Positions 55,209-64,000 of a stretch of DNA of 64,000 bases are shown one piece after another. The stretch's first letter is position 1, and each line of letters begins with the position of its first letter. This DNA is from Saccharothrix carnea (GTDB lineage Bacteria > Actinomycetota > Actinomycetes > Mycobacteriales > Pseudonocardiaceae), in NCBI RefSeq assembly GCF_003014735.1, contig NZ_PYAX01000005.1, forward strand, positions 248,001 to 312,000. The letters are read 5' to 3'. The notes beneath the pieces are model-generated. The model ran no database searches and was not told the origin of the DNA. It saw only the letters and a program-made list of their open reading frames with translations. The position numbers were made by a program, and so were the translations under genes.

Positions 55209-55481
55209 CTACTCCTCGGCAGGAAGGTCGGGGACCGCGTTTCGCCTCGGCGGAACCGGGTCCAGGCCACCAGGGTGCCAGGGTCCGCAGCGGCCCAGCC
55301 GGCGCAGGGTCAGCCAGGAACCGCGCAGCGCACCGTGGACGGTCAACGCTTCCACCGCGTACGCGCTGCAACTCGGGTGGAAACGGCAGGTCGGGGGCAG
55401 CGCCGGCGAGATGAACTTCCGGTAGAAGCGCACGGGCAGCAGCAGGACCCGAACGACGGGGTTCACCTGGACGGTCGTCAT
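55209..55481 (-). CDS. yidD: Membrane protein insertion efficiency factor YidD
   Basis: A 90-residue protein with the YidD signature [20 protein letters not shown] followed by CSAYA. It is an amphipathic membrane-associated helper of YidC. The C-terminus is extended and proline-rich. It overlaps rnpA by four bases and precedes yidC by three, so translation is coupled. Confidence 0.95.
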   Translation of the reverse strand: MTTVQVNPVVRVLLLPVRFYRKFISPALPPTCRFHPSCSAYAVEALTVHGALRGSWLTLRRLGRCGPWHPGGLDPVPPRRNAVPDLPAEE

Positions 55482-55897
55482 CGCAGCACCTTGTGCAGCG
55501 CCGCGTCGAGGTCTCGGCCGAGCTCGGCGCTGTCCGCATCGGCTGACGGTGCCAACGCGCGCACGACCAGCGAAGTTCCGGACGGCAACATGTCGAGGCG
55601 GTCCCGCACCAGGTGCCGGAGCCTGCGGCTGACCCGGTGGCGCACCACGGAGTTGCCCACGGCCTTGCTCACGACGAAGCCCACCTTGGACGGGTCCAAG
55701 GTGGGCTGCGCCGAGGTGCGTTCCCCAGCCGAGGCGCCGTGGGATGCCGCCGAGGTGCGTTGCTCCGCCGAGGCGCCATCGGATGCCGCCGACGTCAGGA
55801 CGTGCACCACCAGCCGGGACCGGCCGGCCCGGCGGCCTCGGCGGACCACCAGGCCGAAGTCCTGGCTGCGGGTCAGCCGGTTGGCCGCGGGTAGCAC
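55478..55897 (-). CDS. rnpA: Ribonuclease P protein component with an internal duplication
   Basis: A 139-residue RnpA, which helps RNase P RNA mature tRNA 5' ends. The RNR-type motif is [20 protein letters not shown]. The start is GTG 55897 ([15 protein letters not shown]), 13 bases after rpmH; longer frames upstream read through rpmH. Between LVVHVL and VGFVVSK it carries an insertion with two copies of a 13-residue unit ([13 protein letters not shown] and [13 protein letters not shown]), encoded by a 39-base tandem duplication. Confidence 0.93.
   Translation of the reverse strand: MLPAANRLTRSQDFGLVVRRGRRAGRSRLVVHVLTSAASDGASAEQRTSAASHGASAGERTSAQPTLDPSKVGFVVSKAVGNSVVRHRVSRRLRHLVRDRLDMLPSGTSLVVRALAPSADADSAELGRDLDAALHKVLR
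55710..55787. repeat. 39-base tandem duplication inside rnpA
   Basis: Two adjacent 39-base units (55710-55748 and 55749-55787), both starting GCCGAGGTGCGTT and ending GGATGCC, differ at only a few bases. Being a multiple of three it keeps the frame and adds 13 residues to a surface loop. Confidence 0.9.
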
Positions 55898-55910
55898 GGC
55901 GCTGCGGCGA

Positions 55911-56054
55911 TCAGGCGGACAGCTGCTTGCGGCCCTTGCCACGGCGCGCGGCCAGGATGGCGCGACCGGCGCGGGTGCGCATGCGCAGCCGGAACCCGTG
56001 CGTCTTGGCACGGCGGCGGTTGTTGGGCTGGAAGGTGCGCTTACCCTTGCTCAC
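55911..56054 (-). CDS. rpmH: Ribosomal protein bL34
   Basis: A 47-residue, highly basic ribosomal protein: [20 protein letters not shown], then [23 protein letters not shown] 56054 follows GGGAGT. It is the first gene of the rpmH-rnpA-yidD-yidC-jag cluster, transcribed away from dnaA. Confidence 0.97.
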   Translation of the reverse strand: MSKGKRTFQPNNRRRAKTHGFRLRMRTRAGRAILAARRGKGRKQLSA

Positions 56055-56256
56055 GGTCGGACTCCCGGTGCTTAACTGCCAAGCAGGTCTGTGGTTGTCC
56101 CCAGCGAACAAGCCTTAGGCGCGCGAAAAGCACCCCACGCAAGCGGGAGACGGTTACGAGGGTACGCAGCCCCGGGGGCGCGGTCCAAATCGGGGTCGCA
56201 CCCGGGCACGGCGGACGGCGTTCGGCGCACGGAAAGTGCTTGCGCGGCCGTACGCC

Positions 56257-56285
56257 TTGTGGCAGGGCCCGCACCTTGTTAGCGT
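56257..56285 (+). promoter_or_regulatory. Candidate dnaA promoter P1
   Basis: TTGTGG (56257-56262) and TAGCGT (56280-56285) are 17 bases apart, a good housekeeping promoter pointing to dnaA, 235 bases upstream of its start. Confidence 0.5.
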
Positions 56286-56416
56286 GCTGCCTTCGCGGGT
56301 GGATGCGCGTCGACGCCGGCCGGTCCCACGAGGGACGACAGCCGCCGCCACGCCGGCCGCAGGTGCTCGGGAGCAACGGGGGGATCCGCTGCGCTCCGGG
56401 CCGCGTTCGTGCACAG

Positions 56417-56447
56417 TTGTGGATAACTCTGTGGATGCCTCTATTCT
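56417..56447 (+). promoter_or_regulatory. DnaA boxes and candidate promoter P2 before dnaA
   Basis: TGTGGATAA at 56418-56426 is a perfect DnaA box (TTATCCACA on the other strand). A second, CTGTGGATG, lies at 56429-56437. TATTCT at 56442-56447 could be a -10 with TTGTGG (56417-56422) as a loosely spaced -35, so DnaA would bind over its own promoter and repress it. The remainder of the 465-base rpmH-dnaA gap shows another half-match, TTGTCCCCA at 56095, and nothing coding. Confidence 0.65.
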
Positions 56448-56519
56448 CCGTGTCCACGTCGTGGAAGTTCCCCCGGGGACTGACCGCGGAGCCGTCACCG
56501 AGGGGAGGGGAGCGCGGAG

Positions 56520-58073
56520 GTGTCCGACCACCAGGCCGATCTGGGTCTCGTGTGGGAGCAGGTCGTGCAGGAGCTCGCTGCCAGCACGTTGTCTCCCCAG
56601 CAGCGCGCTTGGATGCGCGTGACCCGACCCATCGGGCTGCTCGACGGGACCGCGCTGCTCGCCGCGCCGAGCGACTTCGCCAAGGAAGCCATCGAGCGCG
56701 CGCTGCGCGAGCCCATCACCGCCGCGTTGTCCCGTCGACTGGGCCGTGCCGTCTCGCTGGCCGTGAAGGTCGACTCGCCCGATCCCGTGACGGCGCCGAT
56801 CCCGGTGCCCGTGCCGGGACCGCTCCCCGGACCGCCGCCCGGTGTGGTGTCGGTGAACGGCGGCCTGGCCGTCGAGGCCGAGACCGAGGGCGACACGGAG
56901 GGCGAAGGCGAGGAGGTCGACGAGGAGGGCGAAGCGCTCGCCGCCGTCACCGAGATCTGGCCCACGTTCAGCGGTGGTCACGCCGCGCCGAGCGGCACGC
57001 CGTACACCCGGCCTGCCAACCCCGCGTCCTCGCAGACCAGGCTGAACGAGAAGTACAACTTCGACACCTTCGTCATCGGCGCCTCCAACCGCTTCGCGCA
57101 CGCCGCCGCGGTGGCCGTCGCCGAAGCGCCCGCCCGCGCGTACAACCCCCTGTTCATCTGGGGTGAGTCCGGGCTCGGCAAGACGCACCTGCTGCACGCC
57201 GTGGGGCACTACGCGCAGCGGCTGTTCCCCGGGATGCGCGTGCGGTACGTGTCGACCGAGGAGTTCACCAACGACTTCATCAACTCCCTGCGTGACGACC
57301 GGAAGGTCGCGTTCCAGCGCCGGTACCGGGACATCGACGTGCTGCTGGTCGACGACATCCAGTTCCTGGAGGGCAAGGAAGGCACGCAGGAGGAGTTCTT
57401 CCACACGTTCAACACGCTGCACAACGCGAACAAGCAGATCGTGGTGTCCTCCGACCGGCCGCCCAAGCGGCTGGAGACGCTGGAGGACCGGCTGCGGACG
57501 CGGTTCGAGTGGGGCCTGATCACCGACATCCAGCCGCCCGAGCTGGAGACCCGGATCGCGATCCTGCGCAAGAAGGCCGCCCAGGACCGGCTCGCCGCGC
57601 CCGCCGAGGTGCTGGAGTTCATCGCGGCGCGGATCGAGCGGAACATCCGCGAGCTCGAGGGCGCCCTGATCCGGGTGACGGCGTTCGCCTCGCTGAACCG
57701 GCAGCCGGTCGACGTCCAGCTGGCGGAGATAGTGCTGCGGGACCTCATCCCGGACTCGCACGCGCCGGAGATCACCGCGCCGACGATCATGGCCGTGACG
57801 GCGGAGTTCTTCAGCGTGTCGATCGACGACCTGTGCGGCCCCGGCAAGACCAAGGTGCTGGCGCAGGCGAGGCAGATCTCGATGTACCTGTGCCGGGAGC
57901 TGACGGACCTGTCGCTGCCGAAGATCGGCCAGACCTTCGGCGGCCGTGACCACACGACGGTCATGCACGCGGACAAGAAGATCCGCAAGGAGATGGCCGA
58001 ACGCCGCCGGGTGTACGAGCAGGTGCAGGAACTGACGTCGCGCATCAAGCAGCGCGCCCGCCACACCCCCTGA
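56520..58073 (+). CDS. dnaA: Chromosomal replication initiator DnaA
   Basis: A 517-residue DnaA. Domain I ([20 protein letters not shown]) is followed by a Pro-rich then acidic domain II (residues 85-150). The AAA+ domain has Walker A GESGLGKT at 215-222, Walker [14 protein letters not shown] and sensor motifs. Domain IV ends with [20 protein letters not shown] and HTTV, the DnaA-box reading helix. The GTG start has a purine-rich GAGGGGAGGGGAG leader. It initiates replication at the origin immediately downstream. Confidence 0.98.
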   Translation: MSDHQADLGLVWEQVVQELAASTLSPQQRAWMRVTRPIGLLDGTALLAAPSDFAKEAIERALREPITAALSRRLGRAVSLAVKVDSPDPVTAPIPVPVPGPLPGPPPGVVSVNGGLAVEAETEGDTEGEGEEVDEEGEALAAVTEIWPTFSGGHAAPSGTPYTRPANPASSQTRLNEKYNFDTFVIGASNRFAHAAAVAVAEAPARAYNPLFIWGESGLGKTHLLHAVGHYAQRLFPGMRVRYVSTEEFTNDFINSLRDDRKVAFQRRYRDIDVLLVDDIQFLEGKEGTQEEFFHTFNTLHNANKQIVVSSDRPPKRLETLEDRLRTRFEWGLITDIQPPELETRIAILRKKAAQDRLAAPAEVLEFIAARIERNIRELEGALIRVTAFASLNRQPVDVQLAEIVLRDLIPDSHAPEITAPTIMAVTAEFFSVSIDDLCGPGKTKVLAQARQISMYLCRELTDLSLPKIGQTFGGRDHTTVMHADKKIRKEMAERRRVYEQVQELTSRIKQRARHTP

Positions 58074-58196
58074 CCCGCAAACGCTTGCACCCCGGGAACC
58101 TGCACACCATCGGGTGATGGTCCACCCGCGACCTTGAACGCGCTCGCACCCACACCGGACCCGCGCGCACCTGACACCTGACATCCACGCAAATCC

Positions 58197-58237
58197 CATG
58201 CCTGTCACCCGCCCAGCTCGCGGGCCTGGCAGGCATG
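58197..58237 (+). terminator. Hairpin after dnaA
   Basis: CATGCCTG (58197-58204) pairs with CAGGCATG (58230-58237). CCCGC and GCGGG pair inside. It is the only strong stem in the first 170 bases after dnaA and is a likely terminator. Confidence 0.6.
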
Positions 58238-58440
58238 CACCCAACCCCAGCCACGCTCAGCCGGGCCGAGGCTCAACCGGGTCCGCCCCTCCGCCCCACC
58301 CGCCCCCGCTGCCGCTGCCGCTGCGGATTCCACCGAGCCCAACGCTCCCCGGCCGAGCCGGGTCCGGCCCACCAACCCAGCCCCCTCGCGATCCGGCCGG
58401 ACTTCGAGTCGGTCGATCGAGCCCAGCGGTCGACCCGGCT

Positions 58441-58500
58441 CAGCTCGGCCCGACCCGGCTCAGCTCGGCCCGACCCGGCTCAGCTCGGCCCGATCCCGCT
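58441..58500. repeat. 20-base tandem repeat in the origin region
   Basis: CAGCTCGGCCCGACCCGGCT occurs three times head to tail, the last copy with two substitutions, flanked by further partial copies of CGACCCGGC and GGCTCGGCTCG. It lies in the dnaA-proximal, DnaA-box-free half of the dnaA-dnaN gap. A 14-base tandem (GCCGGCACAGGTTC twice, 58558-58585) follows it. Confidence 0.85.
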
Positions 58501-58750
58501 CGGCTCGGCTCGATCCCGGTCGGCACAACCCGACCCGGCACGACCCGGCCTGGCTCGGCCGGCACAGGTTCGCCGGCACAGGTTCGGTCGGGTCGGGGGT
58601 CGGGTCGAAGCCAGCCCGTCTGTCCGGTCGGTCCGGTCGGCCAGGTGGGTCCGTCGGGTCCGGTCGGTCGACCGATCATCGGTGGAGTCGGATCGAGCCG
58701 AGCCGGTCCGGTGGCGGTCGGGTCGGCCGGGTCGGAACTCGCTGTCCCTC

Positions 58751-58833
58751 GCACCCGGGTGCCGCCGTCGCACCCGGGTGCGGCCCGCACCGCACCCGGG
58801 TGCCGTCCGGATCCACCGCCGGCACCCGGGTGC
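58751..58833. repeat. Four perfect 12-base palindromes in the origin region
   Basis: GCACCCGGGTGC occurs at 58751-58762, 58770-58781, 58792-58803 and 58822-58833, with start-to-start spacings of 19, 22 and 30 bases. A fifth copy with one mismatch (GCACCCGGGTAC) is at 59078-59089 among the DnaA boxes. None resembles a DnaA box or parS. Unknown origin-binding factor sites are possible. Confidence 0.85.
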
Positions 58834-59014
58834 GCGCCCGCCACCGACCACCGAACGACGCCTCGCAGGGGTGAATCCCCGGGCGTGCGGGCCTGGACCA
58901 GCGGTCCACCGGCAAGAGTGACCCACGCCCCACCGGGGAGCGTTCGGAGTGCCTTTCCGGTGCGGTGCAAGGGCTCCGCCGCCGTTCCGCCGCTGGTGAA
59001 CGCCGGGCTACGAG

Positions 59015-59325
59015 TTGTCCACAGCCCCAGAAAAGTCGCCCACGTGGGACAGCGACCTCCGACCATCACCCTGTGCAGCACCCGGGTACAACTCGGCCCA
59101 CACCCGGGGATTAACCCGGGGACAACTCGCCCTGCCTGTGGACCGAACGGACGAGCCCGGTAGTTCTCCCCGGGGGTGGCGAGTTGTCCCCGGGTGACAC
59201 CCCGTGCCTGTCCACACCTCCAAGCGGGCGACACGCTGCAGGAACCGGGGTTGTCCACACAATCCACAGCCCTTACTGCTGTTGCTGTTGTCTTCCCTTG
59301 AAGAGAAGAACAAAAGAAAAACAGG
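59015..59325. other. oriC: Core origin of replication: DnaA-box cluster and A/T-rich stretch
   Basis: Perfect TTGTCCACA boxes lie at 59015-59023 and 59251-59259. Close variants are CTGTCCACA (59208-59216), TTGTCCCCG (59184-59192; inverted at 59117-59125), inverted CGGTCCACA (59137-59145) and CAATCCACA (59260-59268). Directly after the last box, 59271-59325 is markedly A/T-richer, with runs such as CAAAAGAAAAACA, a candidate unwinding element. The origin lies between dnaA and dnaN as in other actinobacteria. A GGGGAGCC/GGCTCCCC hairpin (59416-59467) precedes dnaN. Confidence 0.85.
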
Positions 59326-59524
59326 CGGTGGTCGAGCCCCGGGGACGAGCGCTCGGCGGGCGCCTCGCCCCGGGGCGGCCCCGAGGTGACGAAGTCGGCC
59401 CCGACGCTCTACGGTGGGGAGCCTCCGCGCCGAGGGTCGGAAGATCCGGCGAGGGCCGCGGCTCCCCAACCCCCACCGCAACGCATGCTGTTGTTGGTCA
59501 TGCCGACTTGAGGAAGGACGCCTC

Positions 59525-60661
59525 ATGAAGATCCGCGTCGAGCGCGACGGCCTGGCCGACGCCGTCGCCTGGGTCGCCCGCAGCCTGCCGTCCAGGCCGC
59601 CTGTCGCGGTGCTCGGCGGAATCCTGCTCGACGCCGGGGCGGAGGACGGCTCCGGCGAGGCGCTGACCGTCTCCGGGTTCGACTACGAGGTGTCCGCCCA
59701 GTGCGGCGTCCCGGCCACGATCGCCGACGGCGGCAAGGCGCTCGTCAGCGGACGGTTGCTGGCCGACATCACCAAGGCGCTGCCGAACCACCCGGTCGAG
59801 ATCGCGGTCGACGGCTCCCGGATGACGATCTCCTGCGGCAGTGCCCGGTTCAGCCTGCCGACCATGCCGGTCGAGGACTACCCGCAGCTGCCGTCCATGC
59901 CGCAGCTCGCCGGTGAACTGCCGGGTGAGCTCTTCGCCGAGGCCGTGACCCAGGTCGCCGTCGCGGCGGGCAAGGACGACACGCTCCCGATGCTGACCGG
60001 CGTCCGGCTGGAGATCGGCGAGGGCAAGGTGACCCTGGTGGCCACCGACCGCTTCCGGCTCGCCATGCGCGAGTTCCCGTGGGAGCCCAACGAGTCCCTC
60101 GGCGAGGTCGCCGTGCTCGTCCCGGCCAAGACCCTCAACGACTCGGCGAAGACGCTCGGCGCGTCCGGCGCGAGGGTCGAGCTGTCCCTCGCCGCGAACG
60201 ACGGCCTGCTCGGCCTGTCCGGCACGGGCCGCCGCACGACCACCCGCCTGCTCGACGCCGACTTCCCCAAGTACCGCCAGCTGCTGCCCACCGAGCACTC
60301 GGCCGCCGCGATCATCGAGGTCGACGCGCTGGTGCAGGCGATCAAGCGCGTGTCCCTGGTCGCCGAACGCGGCACGCAGGTCCGGCTTGAGTTCGTGGAC
60401 AACGGCCTGCGCCTGTCCGCGGGCGGCGACGACGAGGGCAGCGCCGAGGAAGAGCTGCCGGTCGAGTACACCGGCGACCCGGTGACCATCGCGTTCAACC
60501 CGACCTACCTGCTGGAGGGCCTGCAGGCCGTCCGCACGCCGCGGGCGCACTTGTCCTTCACCACACCCAGTCGGCCCGCATTGCTCAAGCCGGTGGACGA
60601 GGATGGGAACGTGGCGCCGGGCTACCTCTACCTGCTGATGCCCGTGCGCCTGCCCGGCTGA
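59525..60661 (+). CDS. dnaN: DNA polymerase III beta sliding clamp
   Basis: A 378-residue clamp that encircles DNA and holds the polymerase. It begins [20 protein letters not shown] and ends [12 protein letters not shown], the family's C-terminal pattern. Three repeated clamp domains fit the length. GAGGAAGG precedes the ATG. It opens the dnaN-gnd-recF-dciA-gyrB run. Confidence 0.98.
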   Translation: MKIRVERDGLADAVAWVARSLPSRPPVAVLGGILLDAGAEDGSGEALTVSGFDYEVSAQCGVPATIADGGKALVSGRLLADITKALPNHPVEIAVDGSRMTISCGSARFSLPTMPVEDYPQLPSMPQLAGELPGELFAEAVTQVAVAAGKDDTLPMLTGVRLEIGEGKVTLVATDRFRLAMREFPWEPNESLGEVAVLVPAKTLNDSAKTLGASGARVELSLAANDGLLGLSGTGRRTTTRLLDADFPKYRQLLPTEHSAAAIIEVDALVQAIKRVSLVAERGTQVRLEFVDNGLRLSAGGDDEGSAEEELPVEYTGDPVTIAFNPTYLLEGLQAVRTPRAHLSFTTPSRPALLKPVDEDGNVAPGYLYLLMPVRLPG

Positions 60662-60703
60662 TCGACCACGCCATCCACAGACGCTAGGGAAGAGGGAACG
60701 ACC

Positions 60704-61618
60704 GTGCAGCTCGGACTCGTCGGCCTCGGCAAGATGGGCTTCAACATGCGCGAGCGGATCCGCCGCGCGGGGCACGAGGTGGTCGGCTACGACCGCAACC
60801 CCGAAGTCTCCGACGCCGACTCGCTCGCCGACATGGTCGGCAAGCTCGCCGCACCGCGCCTGGTGTGGGTGATGGTGCCCGCCGGTGACATCACCCGGCA
60901 GACGATCGCCGACCTCGGCGAGCTGCTGGAGCCGGGCGACCTGGTCATCGACGGCGGCAACTCGCGCTTCACCGACGACGAGATCAACGCCAAGGCGTTG
61001 GGCGACAAGGGCGTTGGGTACCTGGACGCCGGCGTGTCCGGTGGCGTGTGGGGCCTGGAGAACGGCTACGGGCTCATGGTCGGCGGCGACGCCGAGCACG
61101 TCGAGCGCGCCATGCCGATCTTCGACGCGCTGCGCCCGGAGGGTCCGCGCGAGGAGGGCTTCGCGCACGCGGGCTCCATCGGCGCGGGCCACTTCGCCAA
61201 GATGGTGCACAACGGCATCGAGTACGGCCTGATGCAGGCCTACGCCGAGGGCTTCGAGCTGCTCGAGGCGTCGAAGCTGGTGCAGGACGTGCCCGGCACG
61301 ATCAAGGCCTGGCAGCGCGGCACGGTGGTCCGCTCCTGGCTGCTGGACCTGCTGGTCCGCGCGCTGGAGTCGGACCCGGAGCTGGACGACCTGCGCGGTC
61401 ACGTCGAGGACTCCGGCGAGGGCCGGTGGACCGTCGAGGAGGCGATCAAGCACGCGGTGCCCGCGCCGGTGATCTCCGCCGCGCTGTTCGCCCGGTTCGC
61501 GTCCCGGCAGGAGGACTCGCCCGCGATGCGCGCGGTCGCCGCGCTGCGCAACCAGTTCGGCGGGCACGCCGTGCAGGCCGCGGGTCCTTCGTCCGGTTCC
61601 GGCTCCACCCAGAGCTGA
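60704..61618 (+). CDS. gnd: 6-phosphogluconate dehydrogenase, decarboxylating (short, GndA-like type)
   Basis: A 304-residue oxidoreductase of the pentose phosphate pathway. The N-terminal Rossmann motif is [17 protein letters not shown]. The substrate-binding block is [20 protein letters not shown], with the catalytic lysine in [20 protein letters not shown]. The short form, about 300 residues, is typical of actinobacteria and Bacillus YqeC/YqjI-like proteins. Its place between dnaN and recF is characteristic of Streptomyces and relatives. Confidence 0.93.
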   Translation: MQLGLVGLGKMGFNMRERIRRAGHEVVGYDRNPEVSDADSLADMVGKLAAPRLVWVMVPAGDITRQTIADLGELLEPGDLVIDGGNSRFTDDEINAKALGDKGVGYLDAGVSGGVWGLENGYGLMVGGDAEHVERAMPIFDALRPEGPREEGFAHAGSIGAGHFAKMVHNGIEYGLMQAYAEGFELLEASKLVQDVPGTIKAWQRGTVVRSWLLDLLVRALESDPELDDLRGHVEDSGEGRWTVEEAIKHAVPAPVISAALFARFASRQEDSPAMRAVAALRNQFGGHAVQAAGPSSGSGSTQS

Positions 61619-61622
61619 CCCG

Positions 61623-62765
61623 TTGTACGTCCGGCACCTGCAAGTCACCGACTTCAGGTCGTGGGAGCACGCGGACCTGGCGTTCGAGCCGGGCGTGAGC
61701 GTGCTGGTCGGGCGCAACGGCCAGGGCAAGACGAACCTGGTCGAGGCGCTGGGGTACGTGGCCACCCTCGGTTCGCACCGGGTGGCCACGGACGCGCCGC
61801 TGATCCGGCACGGCGCGCAGCGCGCGGTGGTCCGCACGGCGGTGGTCAACGAGGGGCGCGAGCTGCTGGTCGAGCTGGAGATCACGGCGGGCAAGGCGAA
61901 CCGGGCGCGGATCAACCGCGGCCCGGTTCCCCGCCCGCGCGACGTGCTGGGCATCCTGCGCACGGTGCTGTTCGCGCCGGAGGACCTGGCGCTGGTGCGC
62001 GGCGACCCCGGTGAGCGCCGTCGGTTCCTGGACGAGCTGCTGACGACGCGCGCTCCCCGTTACGCGGGGGTGCGCAGCGACTACGAACGCGTGCTCAAGC
62101 AGCGTGGCGCGTTGCTCAAGAGCGTGCGTGCGACGCGCAACGCCGACATCAGCACGCTGGACGTGTGGGACGGGCACCTGGCCCGGCACGGCGCCGAGCT
62201 GCTGGCCGCGCGGCTGGACCTGGTCGCCGACATCGCGCCGCACGTGGCCCAGGCGTACGCGGAGGTGGCACCGGAGTCGCGGCCCGCGCGGATCGCGTAC
62301 CGGTCGAGCCTGGGTGAGGCGTTCCCCGGTCCGATTGCCGGCGCCGCCGGCGGTGGGTCGCACGACCGCGACATGCTGGAGGACGCGCTGCTCGCCGAGC
62401 TGCACCGCGTCCGCCCGCAGGAGGTCGAACGGGGCGTGTGCCTGGTCGGGCCGCACCGCGACGACCTCGACCTGGCGCTCGGCGACCTGCCCGCGAAGGG
62501 CTACGCCAGTCACGGAGAGTCATGGTCCTTCGCGTTGGCCCTGCGGCTCGGCGGGTACGAGCTGCTGCGTGTCGAAGGCGCCGAACCGGTGCTCGTGCTG
62601 GACGATGTGTTCGCCGAACTGGACCGCGGCAGGCGACGCCAGTTGGCGAAGGTGGCCGCCGGCGCGGAGCAGGTGCTGATCACGGCGGCGGTCGCGGAGG
62701 ACGTGCCCGAGGAGCTGGACGGGTTGCGGTTCGACGTTCGCCACGGGGAGGTGCGCCGTGTCTGA
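61623..62765 (+). CDS. recF: DNA replication and repair protein RecF
   Basis: A 380-residue SMC-like ATPase that loads RecA at gaps. The P-loop GRNGQGKT is at residues 30-37 and the signature/Walker B region is [14 protein letters not shown]. It starts at a TTG four bases after gnd and overlaps dciA by eight bases, so the genes are coupled. Confidence 0.95.
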   Translation: MYVRHLQVTDFRSWEHADLAFEPGVSVLVGRNGQGKTNLVEALGYVATLGSHRVATDAPLIRHGAQRAVVRTAVVNEGRELLVELEITAGKANRARINRGPVPRPRDVLGILRTVLFAPEDLALVRGDPGERRRFLDELLTTRAPRYAGVRSDYERVLKQRGALLKSVRATRNADISTLDVWDGHLARHGAELLAARLDLVADIAPHVAQAYAEVAPESRPARIAYRSSLGEAFPGPIAGAAGGGSHDRDMLEDALLAELHRVRPQEVERGVCLVGPHRDDLDLALGDLPAKGYASHGESWSFALALRLGGYELLRVEGAEPVLVLDDVFAELDRGRRRQLAKVAAGAEQVLITAAVAEDVPEELDGLRFDVRHGEVRRV

Positions 62766-63384
62766 GGAACTGCCCCGAACGGGTGTGAGCGGACACACAT
62801 CTGGGGACAACCCTGTGGATGGTGTGGATAACTCACCGCCCGAACCGGACATATCCACAGCCGGCGTCACACCGGAGGGTGGTTTGCGGGGTTCGGACCT
62901 CGCCCGTGCCGCTTTGGAGGCCGCCCGTGCGTCGGCCAAGGAACGCGGTGTGCGCGGTGCGCGCAAGGGCGGGACGGCCGCCGCCGGTCGGCGTCGGCGT
63001 CGCCGCTGGTCGGGTCCCGGCCCGGACGACCGCGACCCGCAGCCGCTCGGCAGGCTCGCCTCCAGGCTCGCCGCCGACCGCGGTTGGGCCGAGCGGTTGG
63101 CCGGTGGCCAGGTGTTCGCCCGGTGGCCGAAACTGGTCGGCGAGGACGTGGCCGAGCACGCGCAGCCGGTAGCGTTGAGTGACGGCGAGCTGACCGTCCA
63201 GGCCGACTCGACGGCGTGGGCGACGCAGCTGCGGCTGCTGCAGCGGGACCTGCTCAAGCGGATCGCGGCGGGCGTCGGCCAGGGCGTCGTGCAGAAGTTG
63301 AAGGTGCAGGGTCCGGCGGCGCCGAGCTGGCGCTACGGCCCCAGGCACGTTCCCGGTCGCGGACCACGTGACACCTACGGGTGA
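62758..63384 (+). CDS. dciA: DciA-like DUF721 helicase-loading protein
   Basis: A 208-residue protein. The C-terminal DUF721 domain ([20 protein letters not shown] and [20 protein letters not shown]) matches DciA (Rv0004 in Mycobacterium), which helps load the replicative helicase where DnaC is absent. The N-terminal 100 residues are low-complexity and basic ([11 protein letters not shown]). Its first codons overlap recF. Its 5' end contains a group of DnaA boxes. Confidence 0.92.
   Translation: MSEELPRTGVSGHTSGDNPVDGVDNSPPEPDISTAGVTPEGGLRGSDLARAALEAARASAKERGVRGARKGGTAAAGRRRRRRWSGPGPDDRDPQPLGRLASRLAADRGWAERLAGGQVFARWPKLVGEDVAEHAQPVALSDGELTVQADSTAWATQLRLLQRDLLKRIAAGVGQGVVQKLKVQGPAAPSWRYGPRHVPGRGPRDTYG
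62804..62859. promoter_or_regulatory. DnaA-box cluster inside the 5' end of dciA
   Basis: TGTGGATAA at 62823-62831 is a perfect box. TGTGGATGG (62814-62822), ATATCCACA (62851-62859) and a GGGGACAA (62803-62810) variant flank it. Four matches in 57 coding bases are more than chance would suggest at this GC content. Confidence 0.55.
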
Positions 63385-63419
63385 CGTGCGTCAGGGCCGC
63401 AGCGGCGATCCTGTGGCGC

Positions 63420-63433
63420 GGTGAGCGCTCACC
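63420..63433. promoter_or_regulatory. Perfect palindrome upstream of gyrB
   Basis: GGTGAGCGCTCACC is a perfect 14-base palindrome 36 bases after dciA and 187 before gyrB. It may be an operator. No matching copy was noticed elsewhere in the window. Confidence 0.45.
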
Positions 63434-63542
63434 AGTCGATTTTGACCCCGTGAACAGCGGTCGGCACCCATCTGCGTTCACTTCGGGCCGCCTGTGAGCA
63501 AACCAGGGGTGTCCTAAGTGCGTTTCTGTCGGTCTCCCCCGG

Positions 63543-64000
<458 letters not shown>

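Noticed and set aside
58198-59163. Frames of more than 200 codons in the origin region
   Set aside because: They consist of Gly/Pro/Arg repeats produced by the DNA repeats; the region holds origin features instead.
59498-61963. 821-codon minus-strand frame opposite dnaN, gnd and recF
   Set aside because: It is antisense to three clear replication genes and reads as low-complexity shadow sequence.

Overview
The window is high-GC actinobacterial chromosome centred on the replication origin. The order cca, Nudix, DUF6049, murJ, sigM, anti-sigma, trxB, trxA, cwlM, parB-parA-rsmG, jag-yidC-yidD-rnpA-rpmH, dnaA, dnaN, gnd, recF, dciA, gyrB matches the origin region of Mycobacterium and Streptomyces. 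The gnd between dnaN and recF, the DasR-type site at the PTS gene and the chaplin-like repeat protein suggest a filamentous Pseudonocardiales-type genome. That placement is an inference. No rRNA or tRNA gene, insertion sequence, prophage or CRISPR array was seen.

From 1 to about 32 kb lies a mixed set of envelope, regulatory and metabolic genes: a truncated secreted chaplin-like repeat protein, a beta-solenoid membrane protein, an AI-2E family transporter, a diguanylate cyclase, a MacS-type two-component system, threonine degradation (tdh-kbl), PTS enzyme I with a perfect dre-like palindrome on its start codon, a ribokinase, a DUF2339 membrane protein, a divergent MMPL/TetR pair with two matching operators, leuS behind a leucine-codon leader peptide and terminator, an SdpI-like protein, AlgH, and an MFS exporter behind a structured leader.

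From 32 to 49 kb is the conserved envelope and redox block. cca and a Nudix gene diverge. DUF6049, murJ and a separate membrane pseudokinase follow. sigM and its anti-sigma partner are next, then trxB-trxA behind a sigma-R type promoter, and cwlM. A short accessory stretch (small proteins, an ArsR-SRPBCC fusion, GNAT, aminotransferase, D-Ala-D-Ala ligase-like) leads to a large nested palindrome.

From 49 to 64 kb are segregation and replication genes. Four perfect parS cores lie within 1.4 kb around parA, rsmG and two inserted genes: a Nudix hydrolase and an unusual phosphatase-methyltransferase fusion. The jag-yidC-yidD-rnpA-rpmH cluster runs away from dnaA. The 1.45 kb dnaA-dnaN intergenic region holds a repeat- and palindrome-rich half and a DnaA-box half ending in an A/T-rich stretch. 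dnaN, gnd, recF, dciA and the start of gyrB follow.

Many genes have a TANNNT hexamer 5 to 8 bases before the start codon and no Shine-Dalgarno sequence, so leaderless mRNAs appear common. Several starts were chosen on that basis.
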